From contig JAFSXC010000074.1 of NCBI GenBank assembly GCA_017450105.1, forward strand, positions 1 to 32,178: a stretch of DNA of 32,178 bases, given 5' to 3'. A program made the position numbers and the translations under genes. Below are positions 22,101-29,233 of the stretch, piece by piece. The first letter of the stretch is position 1. Each line of letters begins with the position of its first letter. Source of the DNA: Lachnospiraceae bacterium (GTDB taxonomy: Bacteria; Bacillota; Clostridia; Lachnospirales; Lachnospiraceae). The notes below the pieces were generated by a model. It saw nothing but the letters and a program-made list of their open reading frames with translations, was not told where the DNA came from and did no database searches.

Positions 22101-22816
22101 AGCTTACGGCAAAGGACCAGCTCCACGGGAATACGGAGGAGGAGATGCTGCGTACCGGTATCTTTGAGCTGCTGGCGGACTTTGCGACCAGCACGGAGAT
22201 CGTGTACGAAAAGAAGAGGCTCCTCGGCCTGATGCGTATGTTCTTTACCGAGGAAAAGGGCGGGTCGGAGCGGCTGAAAGTGGTGCTTCATGACAAGGGG
22301 CTGTTCTATGGCCTCGGAAATACGCTGGGTAACGAGGGAAGCAGCTTCTTATGCCAGCAGAAGAGAAAATACGAGGATCAGACAGACCGGGCAGGCTTTG
22401 AACGCTTCCTGAAAAAGCGGAAAAAAAGGTCCGGCGCCGTGAGGCTGTATTTCCAAATGCCGGAGGAGGAAAAGGCGCTGACCGCGCAGATGATCGTATA
22501 TCAGGGAGTTACCATCCCTGAGGCGCGGACGCTCCCCCAGAGGATCTATACCGAAACAATGGCCCAGATCCGGCACAGCAAAAACGAGGACAGGGATTCC
22601 TCGGCGCTGATCGGAATGGTGGAGGGGTATCTCTCCGGCTTCGGCTGTGTTATGCAGCCGGATTTCACGGTCGTTATGGGAGTGCTGAACAGGACCGTCG
22701 GACCGGATATGGAGAGCTTTGAGAAGGCCGTGCGGCTTGTGCAGCAGCTCAAGTCTTTGAAGGAGGCCGCGCTCATCCCGACGCCTGCCGAGCTTGGGAA
22801 GCTCCTCAGCATCTGA
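16166..22816 (+). CDS. 2216-residue coiled-coil giant protein of unknown function
   Basis: A very large, Lys/Glu-rich cytoplasmic protein with no signal peptide or membrane span. Visible parts: a disordered N-terminus to about 65; helices to about 500; an extreme acidic tract at 514-549 dominated by Glu; a short coiled coil at about 570-620; a more globular section at about 630-830 (GQEVLVPKEPLGKISDFTD and after); a coiled coil at about 845-950; a long heptad-rich coiled coil at about 1225-1420; a mixed helical region; another charged helix at about 1830-1895; and a globular C-terminal region to LGKLLSI. I recognise no catalytic motif. The layout suggests a scaffold, a filament-forming or an effector protein. 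It is the last gene of the six-gene operon and starts one base inside the preceding GNAT stop codon. The frame is intact throughout. Confidence 0.85.
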   Translation: MSELESPVSVQADLQAAEHLSLEREEETDTLHSPLSLDKQKTIDSSLAPKATEEEEKPVRQDFLETLLSQPKEEYRSALEVTKGLLEKKASSEEMKNYRSLVEGYCKTTTERLNGLEKLFAESREGLLSRIDEERRAGEIKEVNRLKREMSDASYTLRDLYRRHTLNLHLLHMPLRASAGQVREELLAHFDALLFSDVADVQLKSESVGFALEDELARAATVEAVLTGSGIEEDQELSDNLPTLLRDGIPALMHEEMKSEKLDNTIEGQDIVTLPAFLKSEGKESPGTEDAIYRYKAAHMGFRCFRAGKRLIDENEREYKESYEAADQAFHTLEALRQDGEANADDLREASVDFEKKRDTYFLNRRIRNRYSAARRGWVAKGDELGTLLNRTLTRAFAKAEEEFNGEQDTEKKGQFREDCFQKLSEIAWKVDNVGRLFTCVVFDSGLKKQQEPAFDRLFGQAMTRLQKTAETLEPKGTEDFAALLSLAERLVKAAGETMQLLKREKDKKTAEREEEPEAEVPEELDEEEEEGEEEEEEPLSEEKEYDFDGTLDAALNEVFDVSKAEAQTKAALEKEKAAERTAQAREKARRELAAAEKELKERKEKLERDQAAYETRVVFSSASNQKLLKLSLTNRFAKGQEVLVPKEPLGKISDFTDAAGNKVEGVGKMRVFSEKFFRLKAPKLEERIGKHVDRFLGSNGEITDEMLSNTAFRVVESVGLDPYAHDPKINLFGLLAEAKDERQISHAVEEVKKAKLFGVTPSEELEIDDPFYRSFPNAQKTVLLYRIANHLCSLSAGSFTDDYTIRMLAARNNLKKLRDQILASPEYERCKTEADKLKGDRDGYQNDLTKVQKRMADIRSTLGQLPPLEEYTEALKKRNSAAEKRLGAAKRSAGIVADFHEYHMQQLAAEKQKSEEERKKKLEGCIADIRLSRENDRTERRERLERMRAEQKGKLPKSTLHVYLHTLKREIFEHEAFAKGNPMYSAFRKKGDPEVKELLKQNRKLLSVLIQKQITHDQPGGVQKLQEITRLSRQELSDYAAIIRSRLLNLQAVYTKEHLEWFANTRFTERLLGRMVSGKEKDVNQLLQDANSLYMDSLERDRVMRIRDSVMLEGQCWDNMHFFVNLYDQQKSTLHDSIRSSARMNRMMDADDFVESVCRACSVEKPLSYYEYMADYFSKNPEKEKTLELSKKKDLYGDYLKTWAKQAGETMAKRKEKETGKDPAEEGEKAFREAGERLKQIDSRIEELKKELEESRKAHKETEENDPKKELGEASLHLREAELEYEQILALRERAAQRKAALEAAWEGETEKEALQHKRTLQKETAELERLQARSEELLAKKEERVRDLEELEKAWEENRKKGLRLTERIGELEKELLEQEAKRDEAEDAFIVKQQAARKLAKAKTEKEKKPEDVVEFLTRKEKQHAGSLSTSRSNMLEYGVYAYGSRLMQGELGSNIHSEERKKYNETLERNALFFFRCSKLTRDAIAALPEAFLKTTDQKLLLQNLESNIMRFDSLESYETALKAELTRLQGEDRSEILRLSERKDKRLMLFRRPENLPFLPLVPLLLKDEKCVDHILSDTDENYREFLAELKKRSTPYMNLLGMTGVYNGLIDQYLLDYGKEILEVINGEREVPERRELLNRFAATYKDVIEQDVTDTTIKDILKKGLEEVEKDVAKKEVSKEPGIPSLDKMTLYTMVMLTGGTEALRDQTRLANYQERAKENAETLRAALGRYLETEPLEGKEKESFLAGVEMMERTCLMQDPEEYSRTVLPRLRKYRSYQREDFRYAKGLKEIHQEIDRCMNDVRVKKEEGRKKLMRLRSHNFLMTKKLEGPELSEEEAAEAERKRKELKLKREQNRELLLASREEDLAKKAKKIREVNAKYDALFKTQKSEPYVRMTEYTEESRLLMKRIVDLHSMLPSHGGLNTFYQEIIARASIHAAENPETAKELMTEDYYVLVNMLNTDAAVTEFAAELTAKDQLHGNTEEEMLRTGIFELLADFATSTEIVYEKKRLLGLMRMFFTEEKGGSERLKVVLHDKGLFYGLGNTLGNEGSSFLCQQKRKYEDQTDRAGFERFLKKRKKRSGAVRLYFQMPEEEKALTAQMIVYQGVTIPEARTLPQRIYTETMAQIRHSKNEDRDSSALIGMVEGYLSGFGCVMQPDFTVVMGVLNRTVGPDMESFEKAVRLVQQLKSLKEAALIPTPAELGKLLSI

Positions 22817-22827
22817 AGCAAAAAACA

Positions 22828-22862
22828 GGGGACAGCCATACCGGTTATGGCTGTCCCCTTCT
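22828..22862. terminator. Bidirectional intrinsic terminator between convergent operons
   Basis: GGGGACAGCCATA (22828-22840) pairs perfectly with TATGGCTGTCCCC (22846-22858), a 13-bp stem with a 5-base loop. TTCTTT follows on the plus strand. On the minus strand the stem is followed by TGTTTTTTGC. It can therefore end both the accessory operon and the minus-strand transporter transcript. Confidence 0.9.
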
Positions 22863-22881
22863 TTGCCAGTACCCTGGAGGC

Positions 22882-24354
22882 TTAAGGGTCTCTTAATACA
22901 AGACAGATCAGGCGGATCAGAATGAAATAGACCAGGGCCGTAAACAGAAGCGGGATCATGATCTCGAAGCTCTGGGTGCGAAGCTGATCGAAGGCTTTTG
23001 TCATATCCACGACTCCGATGAAGCCGACCACGGAGGTAAACTTTAAGAGCGTGATCAGCTTTTCGCGGTAGTCCCTCCGCAGAAGATGACCGGACTTCTT
23101 TCTGAGCTTCCGGAAGAACTCCTTTCCGTCGATCGAAAGCAGATGGTACTCTCTGAGGAGCGACCGGTTATCGATCAGCTCCGCCTCCTGACGAAGCATC
23201 CGGCAGACCTCGTCACCGAAGTACAGGGTAAGACTGATAACAGAGGCGAGAAAGCCGCCGAGGAACATCGAATTATACCAGGCGTAATACAGGGAGAACA
23301 GGAGGATGACGACGGGCAGACCGTGCAGAATAAAGTCCACGGCCTTGCAGATCCACCGTATGACCGGACCACCCCGCTGGCTCAGCACAAAAAGGAGTAC
23401 GCCGAAGAGAGAGCCGAGAAGGGAGGAAAGGAAAAAGAGGGCGCAGGTCATCAGGATCCCGGTCAGAAAGGTCTTCCACCGGCCTTCCTCCAAAAACGCG
23501 TTTCGAAAATGTCTTGCAAGATCGGTAAAGATACTTCTTCTTCCCGTTTCCGGAGCCTGCGCTCTTTTTACCACGCTGATCCCGCCGGAATAATCCGGGG
23601 CACTGAAATGTAAGCTTTCCTGCCTTTTTTCGGTAATTGTGATCATGCCGCAGCCGGCATCGTAGTTCCCCTCGGCAACGCCTTTTAGCATCGAGGAAAA
23701 GTCCGTTACCTGGATGGAGAGGCCGTAGCCGTATTCCCGGCAGAACCCGATGGCGAGGTCGATATCGTAGCCTACGGGACGGCCGGCGGACAGGTAGGCA
23801 AAGGGGATCATATTGTCCTCAAAGGCCAGGGCCAGCGTTCCGTTTTTGGCCTCGAGCGCGGTTACCTCCTCGCTGGTCTTGTTCTCGGTCGAGCTTCCGA
23901 ACCACTTCTCATCAAGCAGCGCAAGCTCACCGCTTTCCTTCAGCTTCTTCACATATTCCGACATCTCGTCGGAATGTTTTTTCCCTTCGTCGTTTTTCGG
24001 AAAAACAAAGGCATAATCCGAGGGCTCGAGATACCCTTCGGTCAGCGCAAAGCTGTCCTCCTGCCGGAGTACGGAACGGATCAGGGGCTCATCATCGGCC
24101 ACCCCGTCCACTTCTCCGATACTGAGCGAACGAAAGGCATCCTCGCGGGAGGGAAAGGTCAGAATCTCCGCCTCCGGAAGGGCTTTTTTCGCAGCCTCCT
24201 CGAACACATAGCCCTCGGCCACACCGACCTTTACGCCGGCCCGGTTAAAATCGGACCAGGAAGAAAAGTCCTCGGTGCTTTTCTTCCCGCAGCCCGCCAG
24301 GAAAAAAACGAGAAGGAATAGACTGAACAGGGAAATGATTTTAATGCGACGCAT
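22882..24354 (-). CDS. Family-3 solute-binding lipoprotein fused to ABC-type permease domain
   Basis: A 490-residue fusion. A lipoprotein signal (LAGC, lipidated Cys22) is followed by two binding-lobe segments and a permease domain from about 290. Residues about 38-155 (VKVGVAEGYVFEEA to LDEKWFG) look like lobe 2 of an amino-acid binding protein. Residues about 170-265 (MIPFAYLSAGRPVGYDIDLA, MITITEKRQESLHFSAPDYS) look like lobe 1, so the lobes stand in reversed order. The permease has HGLPVVILLFSLYY and LLKFTSVVGFIGVVDMTKA, typical of polar amino-acid permeases. Its EAA loop is eroded to RSLLREYHLLSIDGKEFF. No ABC ATPase gene is adjacent. It overlaps the lysozyme gene by 14 bases. Amino-acid uptake, or sensing without transport, are both possible. 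Confidence 0.85.
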   Translation of the reverse strand: MRRIKIISLFSLFLLVFFLAGCGKKSTEDFSSWSDFNRAGVKVGVAEGYVFEEAAKKALPEAEILTFPSREDAFRSLSIGEVDGVADDEPLIRSVLRQEDSFALTEGYLEPSDYAFVFPKNDEGKKHSDEMSEYVKKLKESGELALLDEKWFGSSTENKTSEEVTALEAKNGTLALAFEDNMIPFAYLSAGRPVGYDIDLAIGFCREYGYGLSIQVTDFSSMLKGVAEGNYDAGCGMITITEKRQESLHFSAPDYSGGISVVKRAQAPETGRRSIFTDLARHFRNAFLEEGRWKTFLTGILMTCALFFLSSLLGSLFGVLLFVLSQRGGPVIRWICKAVDFILHGLPVVILLFSLYYAWYNSMFLGGFLASVISLTLYFGDEVCRMLRQEAELIDNRSLLREYHLLSIDGKEFFRKLRKKSGHLLRRDYREKLITLLKFTSVVGFIGVVDMTKAFDQLRTQSFEIMIPLLFTALVYFILIRLICLVLRDP

Positions 24355-25333
24355 TCTGACACCTCTCCTCGATCTGATCCGCGACGGCTACACGTTCAAA
24401 GGCAAGGGTATAGTAATCGTCGCAATAAGGATCATAGGGTTCCTCGTACATCTTCAGCCAGTAATAGCAGGCATCCACCGGTACGGCGGCATGGCGGATC
24501 AGATCCTCCATCTCATGGTACTCCTCCGAGTTCAGCAGGTGGATCACAAAATGAGCCTGCATCTCGGGATCCCCGATGTTGAATTTATAGCCCTCCCCCT
24601 GGCCGCCGGGGCCGAACCACTGCTCAGCAAACTGGTACAGCGCTTCTTTTTTGTCATAAGCCGTAAACTGCGCAAAGCCATAGCCGCCGTCCCGGTTTAC
24701 CCATTGATCGTTCTCGTTATAGTAGCCGTTTGTGGAGTCCACGGTTCTGGATTCCAGGAAGTCCTGCTTGTCGATGGTTTTCCGGTTTACTTCTTCCGTG
24801 TAGATGTCGTCGGTGATGTCCCATAAGCGGTTGTTGTAATCCTCCAGATTGGAGGCGGAAAAGGCGGACTCGGCATGGAGATTGCACATGATGCCGAGGA
24901 CGGCCGGCTTGCTGCCGTCAAAATAATCCATCAGAAGGTTCCAGAGAAGCTGCTCCTCCGTAATTCCGTCCAGACGGGCATATTCCTTCCCGAAGGAAAG
25001 CTCGTTTTCCTCCTCACCCTCCTCGTCGTCGCCACCATCCAGAGCGGCCTCGAGGACCTCGTCCAGAGGAGTGTCGGAGAGGATCCTTCTCTTCTTCAGG
25101 AAGCTCCCGGGAAGGATGAGCTCCACAAGAAAGAAGACAAGAAAGACCGCTATGCCGGAGAAGATCAGGATCCGGATCAGCTTCTTCTGAAACTTCTTTT
25201 TCTGCTTCCCCCTGAGGCGCTTCCGGATGGCCTGACGGCGGATCGCCTCGTCCTCGCGAACCGTCTGAAGCTGTCGGACGAACTGGTCGTGTATTGTATT
25301 TTTTCGTCTTCTTTCATTCTGATTCTGTGACAT
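24341..25333 (-). CDS. Membrane-anchored phage-tail-type lysozyme
   Basis: A 330-residue protein with a basic cytoplasmic N-terminus (1-50), one membrane helix at about 52-74, an acidic linker (DGGDDEEGEEENE, about 99-111), and an extracellular lysozyme-like domain at about 122-325. The latter fits the phage tail lysozyme family: LGIMCNLHAESAFSASNLED with candidate catalytic Glu155, then DGGYGFAQFTAYDKK (215-229), the conserved substrate-cleft segment. The expected reaction is cleavage of peptidoglycan glycan strands from the outer face of the membrane. No holin, tail or capsid genes are near, so this is a cellular use of the domain. The start ATG at 25333 has no ribosome binding site and lies 7 bases from a TATAAT box, so the transcript is probably leaderless. 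It overlaps the downstream transporter gene. Confidence 0.82.
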   Translation of the reverse strand: MSQNQNERRRKNTIHDQFVRQLQTVREDEAIRRQAIRKRLRGKQKKKFQKKLIRILIFSGIAVFLVFFLVELILPGSFLKKRRILSDTPLDEVLEAALDGGDDEEGEEENELSFGKEYARLDGITEEQLLWNLLMDYFDGSKPAVLGIMCNLHAESAFSASNLEDYNNRLWDITDDIYTEEVNRKTIDKQDFLESRTVDSTNGYYNENDQWVNRDGGYGFAQFTAYDKKEALYQFAEQWFGPGGQGEGYKFNIGDPEMQAHFVIHLLNSEEYHEMEDLIRHAAVPVDACYYWLKMYEEPYDPYCDDYYTLAFERVAVADQIEERCQNASH

Positions 25334-25340
25334 GGTTTCA

Positions 25341-25368
25341 ATTATAATGAAAACAGATCAGAGTTCAA
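25341..25368 (-). promoter_or_regulatory. Promoter of the lysozyme-transporter operon, abutting the start codon
   Basis: On the minus strand, TTGAAC (25363-25368) and TATAAT (25341-25346) are separated by 16 bases. Only 7 bases lie between the -10 and the ATG at 25333, which places the expected transcription start at or next to the A of the ATG. Confidence 0.68.
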
Positions 25369-25468
25369 CATTGAATCGGAAAAGGATGTGTTGTAAAATG
25401 AGTAACGTATCCGAAAACGCGTGTTTCCGAGGGGGCTATGCTTTGCCCACAGAGTGCTGTTCATTTCG

Positions 25469-25474
25469 TATAAT
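25469..25474 (+). promoter_or_regulatory. -10 box upstream of the calpain-like gene
   Basis: A perfect TATAAT lies about 50 bases before the ATG at 25525. The -35 is poor: TTGCCC at 25443-25448 is 20 bases away, longer than the optimum, so an activator may be needed. The leader carries AAAGGAGAG just before the start codon. Confidence 0.45.
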
Positions 25475-25524
25475 AACACGGAAATAAAAACAGCGCGGCG
25501 CAAAGAGCCGAAAAGGAGAGAACT

Positions 25525-28353
25525 ATGAAAAACGAAGAAGATATTGAAATTCTGGTGTTTGAAAAGCCCCAGCAGATCCGAAAAACCCTCCAGGAGGAGG
25601 CTGAAGAGGGAGTTCAGAAGCTCCGGAATCAGTATCTGAGCCAGCAGACGGCAAAGAAGAAGGAAAACTCCCGCATCCTCGGTGTAAATGACATGCGCCA
25701 TGACAAGGCCGCCCTTGGCTCCACAATCTGGTGGAAGCCAAACGAGGAGGAACAGAAAAAGAACCAAAAGATTGAGGATTCGAAAAAGATTACCCAGCGG
25801 GCGACTGCCTATACGCTGGAGCTTTATAATACCCTGCAGGAAAAGCATAAGTCGGGAAAGCTTATGTCTAAAACTTCGCTGGGAGATCCGGAACAGCTGG
25901 AGTCCGATCTGAAGAACCTCGGCCGGCTGGTATTTACCGCGAAGATGTTTAACGGATCTTATATCCGTAAGCATTTTTCCGAGCTTTATGATTATATCCG
26001 GATGTACGATAATCTGAAGAAGCTCCATACGGCGGCGCAGGATGGGTTCCCGCAGGAGCAGGAGGAGCGGTTTCAAATTCTTTCCCGGCCGATGGAGCTT
26101 CTGACAAAGCGGGTGAAGCAGTTTGCCGCCGAAAACCGGCTTTCTCTGGAACAAACCGGCATGGGAGAGGTAAACGTTCTTGATGACCGCGCTGAGCTCT
26201 TAGAGGAGGATCGGATTACCGCGAAGGATATGCGGGAATGGATGAGACTGACGTCGGAGGGCAAGGAAAAAAGAAAGGCCGAACGAAAGCTGGAGGCTCT
26301 GAGCATGCCCTGGGTTAAGGAAGCCGGGAAAAAGGACAGCAGGAGGAATCTGACCATTGAGGAAATGCGCGGGAAGCTTGAGGAAGCCGAAAAAAAGCTG
26401 AGTGACAAGCAGCTGGAAAAGCTGATCAGGGAGTATATCCGAAATGAAGAGCACCGGAAGAAAAATCAGACGCTTCTGGAGAAGACGCTCGGCTTGATCC
26501 CGTATTCGATGAAGGAAGAAGAGGAATACATGGATTTTCTGGCGGAATACGGACCTGAGGCCAGAAGGGGCTACAAGCAGCCGAGGATTCGAAGATGGCG
26601 GGAGTCCGTAAACTATTTTGCCTGCTCGAGCGGAGAGCGGATCCAGCGTCTCCCTGAGCTTACGACCAAAATCCAGATCCTTTCCGCAATGCTTATTTCA
26701 GAGGATGAGCTGAATATGGATGAGGAGGAGAGCGCGCGTATCCGCAGATCGGTGCTGGAGCTGGAGGCGCTTCGCAGACTGACCATTGCGGAGATCAATT
26801 ATCATACAAAGGGAGGCTCCGACGAGAGGAAGCTTCTGGAATGTGCGGAGGAGGTGCGGCGGATCCGGAAAAGAAAGGCGAAGTCGAGCAGAGCCTCTCT
26901 TGTTCCGGAGGAAACTCTGGACGCGAAATACCATAGAATGACAAAGCTTGAGGCGACGAACAACTCTTCGGACGATGCCTCCTATGAAGCCAGAGTAAAG
27001 CTGTTAAATCTCGGTGAGGCGCTGCGCTCGGAGGCGGAAAAGCTTCAGGGAGAGGGGTATGCGGCTCTGAAGACGGAGATGACGCAGATCTCGGACGCCC
27101 TGGTTTCGTGGTTTGACGGGAACCAGTATGTCGTTGGCCATGAGGTCGAGGAAAACCGTTTTAAGAATCTGATTACTCTGATCAATAATCATGGAGAAGG
27201 GGCGCAGGATCCGGCGCTGGAGAGCCTGAACAGACAGCTTGCGGCCCTAAAGACCGCGGTCCTTAAGCTGGCCAACGGCGGATTGGATACGGACCAGAAA
27301 TACATTCCCGGCCATGAGGGCGATGAAAACTACAGGGTAATTGAGAAAAGCTTCGTAAACGAACGTCCGGTGGATGAAGGGAATTTTGAAAAATCCGTCA
27401 GCTTTCTGGACGGTGCGATGCATAATTTTGTGATGCGGACCTGGGAGGATCGGAGCCGGGATCCGTTATTTGCCCACGAGCCTACGGTCAACGACTTGAG
27501 GCAGGGAAAGATCAGCAACTGCTGGATGGTGGCGGCGACCACGAGCCTGATCGAAATGGATCCGTCCATTATCAAAAACTGCATGAAGGACAACGGGGAC
27601 GGAACCGTTACGGTGCGGCTTTATGATCGGAAGTTCATAAACGGAGAGTTCTGTGCCTGGCCGGTGTATGTGACGGTGAAAAAGGAAACGCCGCGGCTGA
27701 TTACCGGAGGAACGATCCTGACCGACGGCCCCTTATGGATGTCTGTTCTGGAGCGGGCGGCGGCGCATCTCGGCAGACTGACCGAGCGTGGTCATGCCAA
27801 GGGCTTCCGGTCCTTATGGCATGGAAAACCGACGGATTGGATATTTGCCCTGACCGGAAAAAGCGGGGAAGCTGTAGGCAGCCTCAATGGCATGAATCTT
27901 GGCATTATGATGGGCGGGGAGGAGATGACCGAGGGCGGTGTGGAAAAGACCTCGGTACAGGAAAAGGTGTATAATGATATCCTGACCGCCAAAAGCCGGG
28001 GTGTGGTCTACAGCTACGGTACGAAGCGAGGTGCCACCGGCGGAATGAATTCCGGTCATGCCTATACGGTTCTGGGGGCGGAGGAGATTGACGGAAAGAA
28101 GTACATTATCCTTCGAAATCCTTATGCGAATATGACTCTGGCCTATGACAAGGACGGGAAGGAGAGCATGGAAGGAACATATCTGAGCTCTGAGATGAAC
28201 GAAGGCTGCGGGCAGTTTAAGATCCTTGTGAAGGACTTTCTTGCCAATATGTCGGGACTGTTCCGAACCGACCTGAAGGCGGATATAAAATACAATCCGG
28301 CCCGGCCGGACGAAAACTCGGTGATCCATCGCCCGGCGCAGAACGGAAACTGA
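25525..28353 (+). CDS. Large helical protein with C-terminal calpain-like cysteine protease
   Basis: A 942-residue protein without signal peptide or membrane span. Residues 1 to about 610 are charged helices. The C-terminal region, about 625-915, carries a calpain (peptidase family C2) signature: DLRQGKISNCWMVAATTSL with oxyanion Gln660 and nucleophile Cys666, LWMSVLERAAAHLG, GHAYTVLGAEE with His845, and LRNPYAN with Asn865. All residues of the Cys-His-Asn triad are present, so it should be an active thiol protease. Calpains usually make limited cuts in target proteins; the target here, perhaps a neighbouring giant or the protein's own helical part, is unknown. AAAGGAGAG precedes the ATG. A double-GNAT gene follows after 30 bases, the same giant-plus-GNAT pairing as in the upstream operon. 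Confidence 0.85.
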   Translation: MKNEEDIEILVFEKPQQIRKTLQEEAEEGVQKLRNQYLSQQTAKKKENSRILGVNDMRHDKAALGSTIWWKPNEEEQKKNQKIEDSKKITQRATAYTLELYNTLQEKHKSGKLMSKTSLGDPEQLESDLKNLGRLVFTAKMFNGSYIRKHFSELYDYIRMYDNLKKLHTAAQDGFPQEQEERFQILSRPMELLTKRVKQFAAENRLSLEQTGMGEVNVLDDRAELLEEDRITAKDMREWMRLTSEGKEKRKAERKLEALSMPWVKEAGKKDSRRNLTIEEMRGKLEEAEKKLSDKQLEKLIREYIRNEEHRKKNQTLLEKTLGLIPYSMKEEEEYMDFLAEYGPEARRGYKQPRIRRWRESVNYFACSSGERIQRLPELTTKIQILSAMLISEDELNMDEEESARIRRSVLELEALRRLTIAEINYHTKGGSDERKLLECAEEVRRIRKRKAKSSRASLVPEETLDAKYHRMTKLEATNNSSDDASYEARVKLLNLGEALRSEAEKLQGEGYAALKTEMTQISDALVSWFDGNQYVVGHEVEENRFKNLITLINNHGEGAQDPALESLNRQLAALKTAVLKLANGGLDTDQKYIPGHEGDENYRVIEKSFVNERPVDEGNFEKSVSFLDGAMHNFVMRTWEDRSRDPLFAHEPTVNDLRQGKISNCWMVAATTSLIEMDPSIIKNCMKDNGDGTVTVRLYDRKFINGEFCAWPVYVTVKKETPRLITGGTILTDGPLWMSVLERAAAHLGRLTERGHAKGFRSLWHGKPTDWIFALTGKSGEAVGSLNGMNLGIMMGGEEMTEGGVEKTSVQEKVYNDILTAKSRGVVYSYGTKRGATGGMNSGHAYTVLGAEEIDGKKYIILRNPYANMTLAYDKDGKESMEGTYLSSEMNEGCGQFKILVKDFLANMSGLFRTDLKADIKYNPARPDENSVIHRPAQNGN

Positions 28354-28383
28354 TCCTGTCACAGATGAATGGAGGAGAAGAGC

Positions 28384-29217
28384 ATGAGAACGGAAAAGAT
28401 AGATGCAAACAGGCTTCAGTCCTATTACAACTGCATCCCGGAGCCCTATATCCAGCCGGTTCTGGAGAACAAGCTCCGGGCAGCGGGCGGGTTGTTTACG
28501 GATATGCAGAAGGGGGCGGTTGTCTGGCAGGAAACAGAGGAGGGAAAGGGTGTCTTAAAAAGCCTTTATGTCCAGCCGGAAGCCAGACGCCTCGGGGTCG
28601 GAAGCATGCTTTTAAAGCCCCTGAAGGGCAGGGTCTTTACCTTCTCCTATGAAGCAACCAGGGACAGGGCCGGTCTGGAGCCCTTCTTTGACAACAACAA
28701 TATCTTCTATGAACGCTATGACTATCCGATCGGCAGGATTACGCTGAACGATGCGATGAAGGCGCTGCACGAAAAAAAGGTGGATAAGGCGGCGCCGGCA
28801 GGGATGTATTATGATGAGCTTCTGAAGGACGAAAAAACCGTGGCGAGAAAATGGCTGGATGAGCTGTGCGAGGAGAGCCTTACGGACTATACGTCCTTAA
28901 ATCCCTCCAGCGTATTTGTGGTGGAGGGGGACAAGGTGCATAACGCGCTTCTTCTCAGCAGGGTCGAAAGGGGAAACCTTGGGGTGGACTATGTTTTCTC
29001 GGTCCGCGGGGAGGAGACGAAGGTGGCCGGTATGATGAAGATGGCCATGACGCTTCTGACCCGGCAGTTCCGGGGGGACGCGGAGCTTACGATGATGATG
29101 ACGACAGAACGCGGAAGCGCCATGTATACCAAGCTCTTCGGAGAACCGACCGGATCGGTTCCCATCATCAGCGGAACCCTCGATGGTGACGAAGTCTGGG
29201 AAGAAGAGTGGGATTAG
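28384..29217 (+). CDS. Double-GNAT N-acetyltransferase-like protein
   Basis: A 277-residue protein. The N-terminal half holds an intact GNAT motif A, VLKSLYVQPEARRLGVGSML, with acetyl-CoA loop R68-x-x-G71-x-G73. The rest of that half (FTFSYEATRDRAGLEPFFDN) fits strand 5 and helix 4. The second half (about 130-277) is a diverged GNAT-like unit (LGVDYVFSVRGEETKVAGMM) without the loop, like the paralogues at 11008 and 15303. The ATG at 28384 is chosen because GGAGGAG (28371-28377) lies 6 bases upstream. An in-frame ATG at 28369 would include that ribosome binding site in the coding region and has none of its own. It sits 30 bases after the calpain-like gene and 16 bases before the lipoprotein gene. 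The substrate is unknown. Confidence 0.8.
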   Translation: MRTEKIDANRLQSYYNCIPEPYIQPVLENKLRAAGGLFTDMQKGAVVWQETEEGKGVLKSLYVQPEARRLGVGSMLLKPLKGRVFTFSYEATRDRAGLEPFFDNNNIFYERYDYPIGRITLNDAMKALHEKKVDKAAPAGMYYDELLKDEKTVARKWLDELCEESLTDYTSLNPSSVFVVEGDKVHNALLLSRVERGNLGVDYVFSVRGEETKVAGMMKMAMTLLTRQFRGDAELTMMMTTERGSAMYTKLFGEPTGSVPIISGTLDGDEVWEEEWD

Positions 29218-29233
29218 AAAAGGAGAACGAGAG

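Noticed and set aside
25398..25487. A 29-codon open frame (MSNVSENAC...) in the divergent promoter region
   Set aside because: The purine-rich AAAGGA is 11 bases away, and the TATAAT box for the next gene lies inside the frame. There is nothing to support translation.
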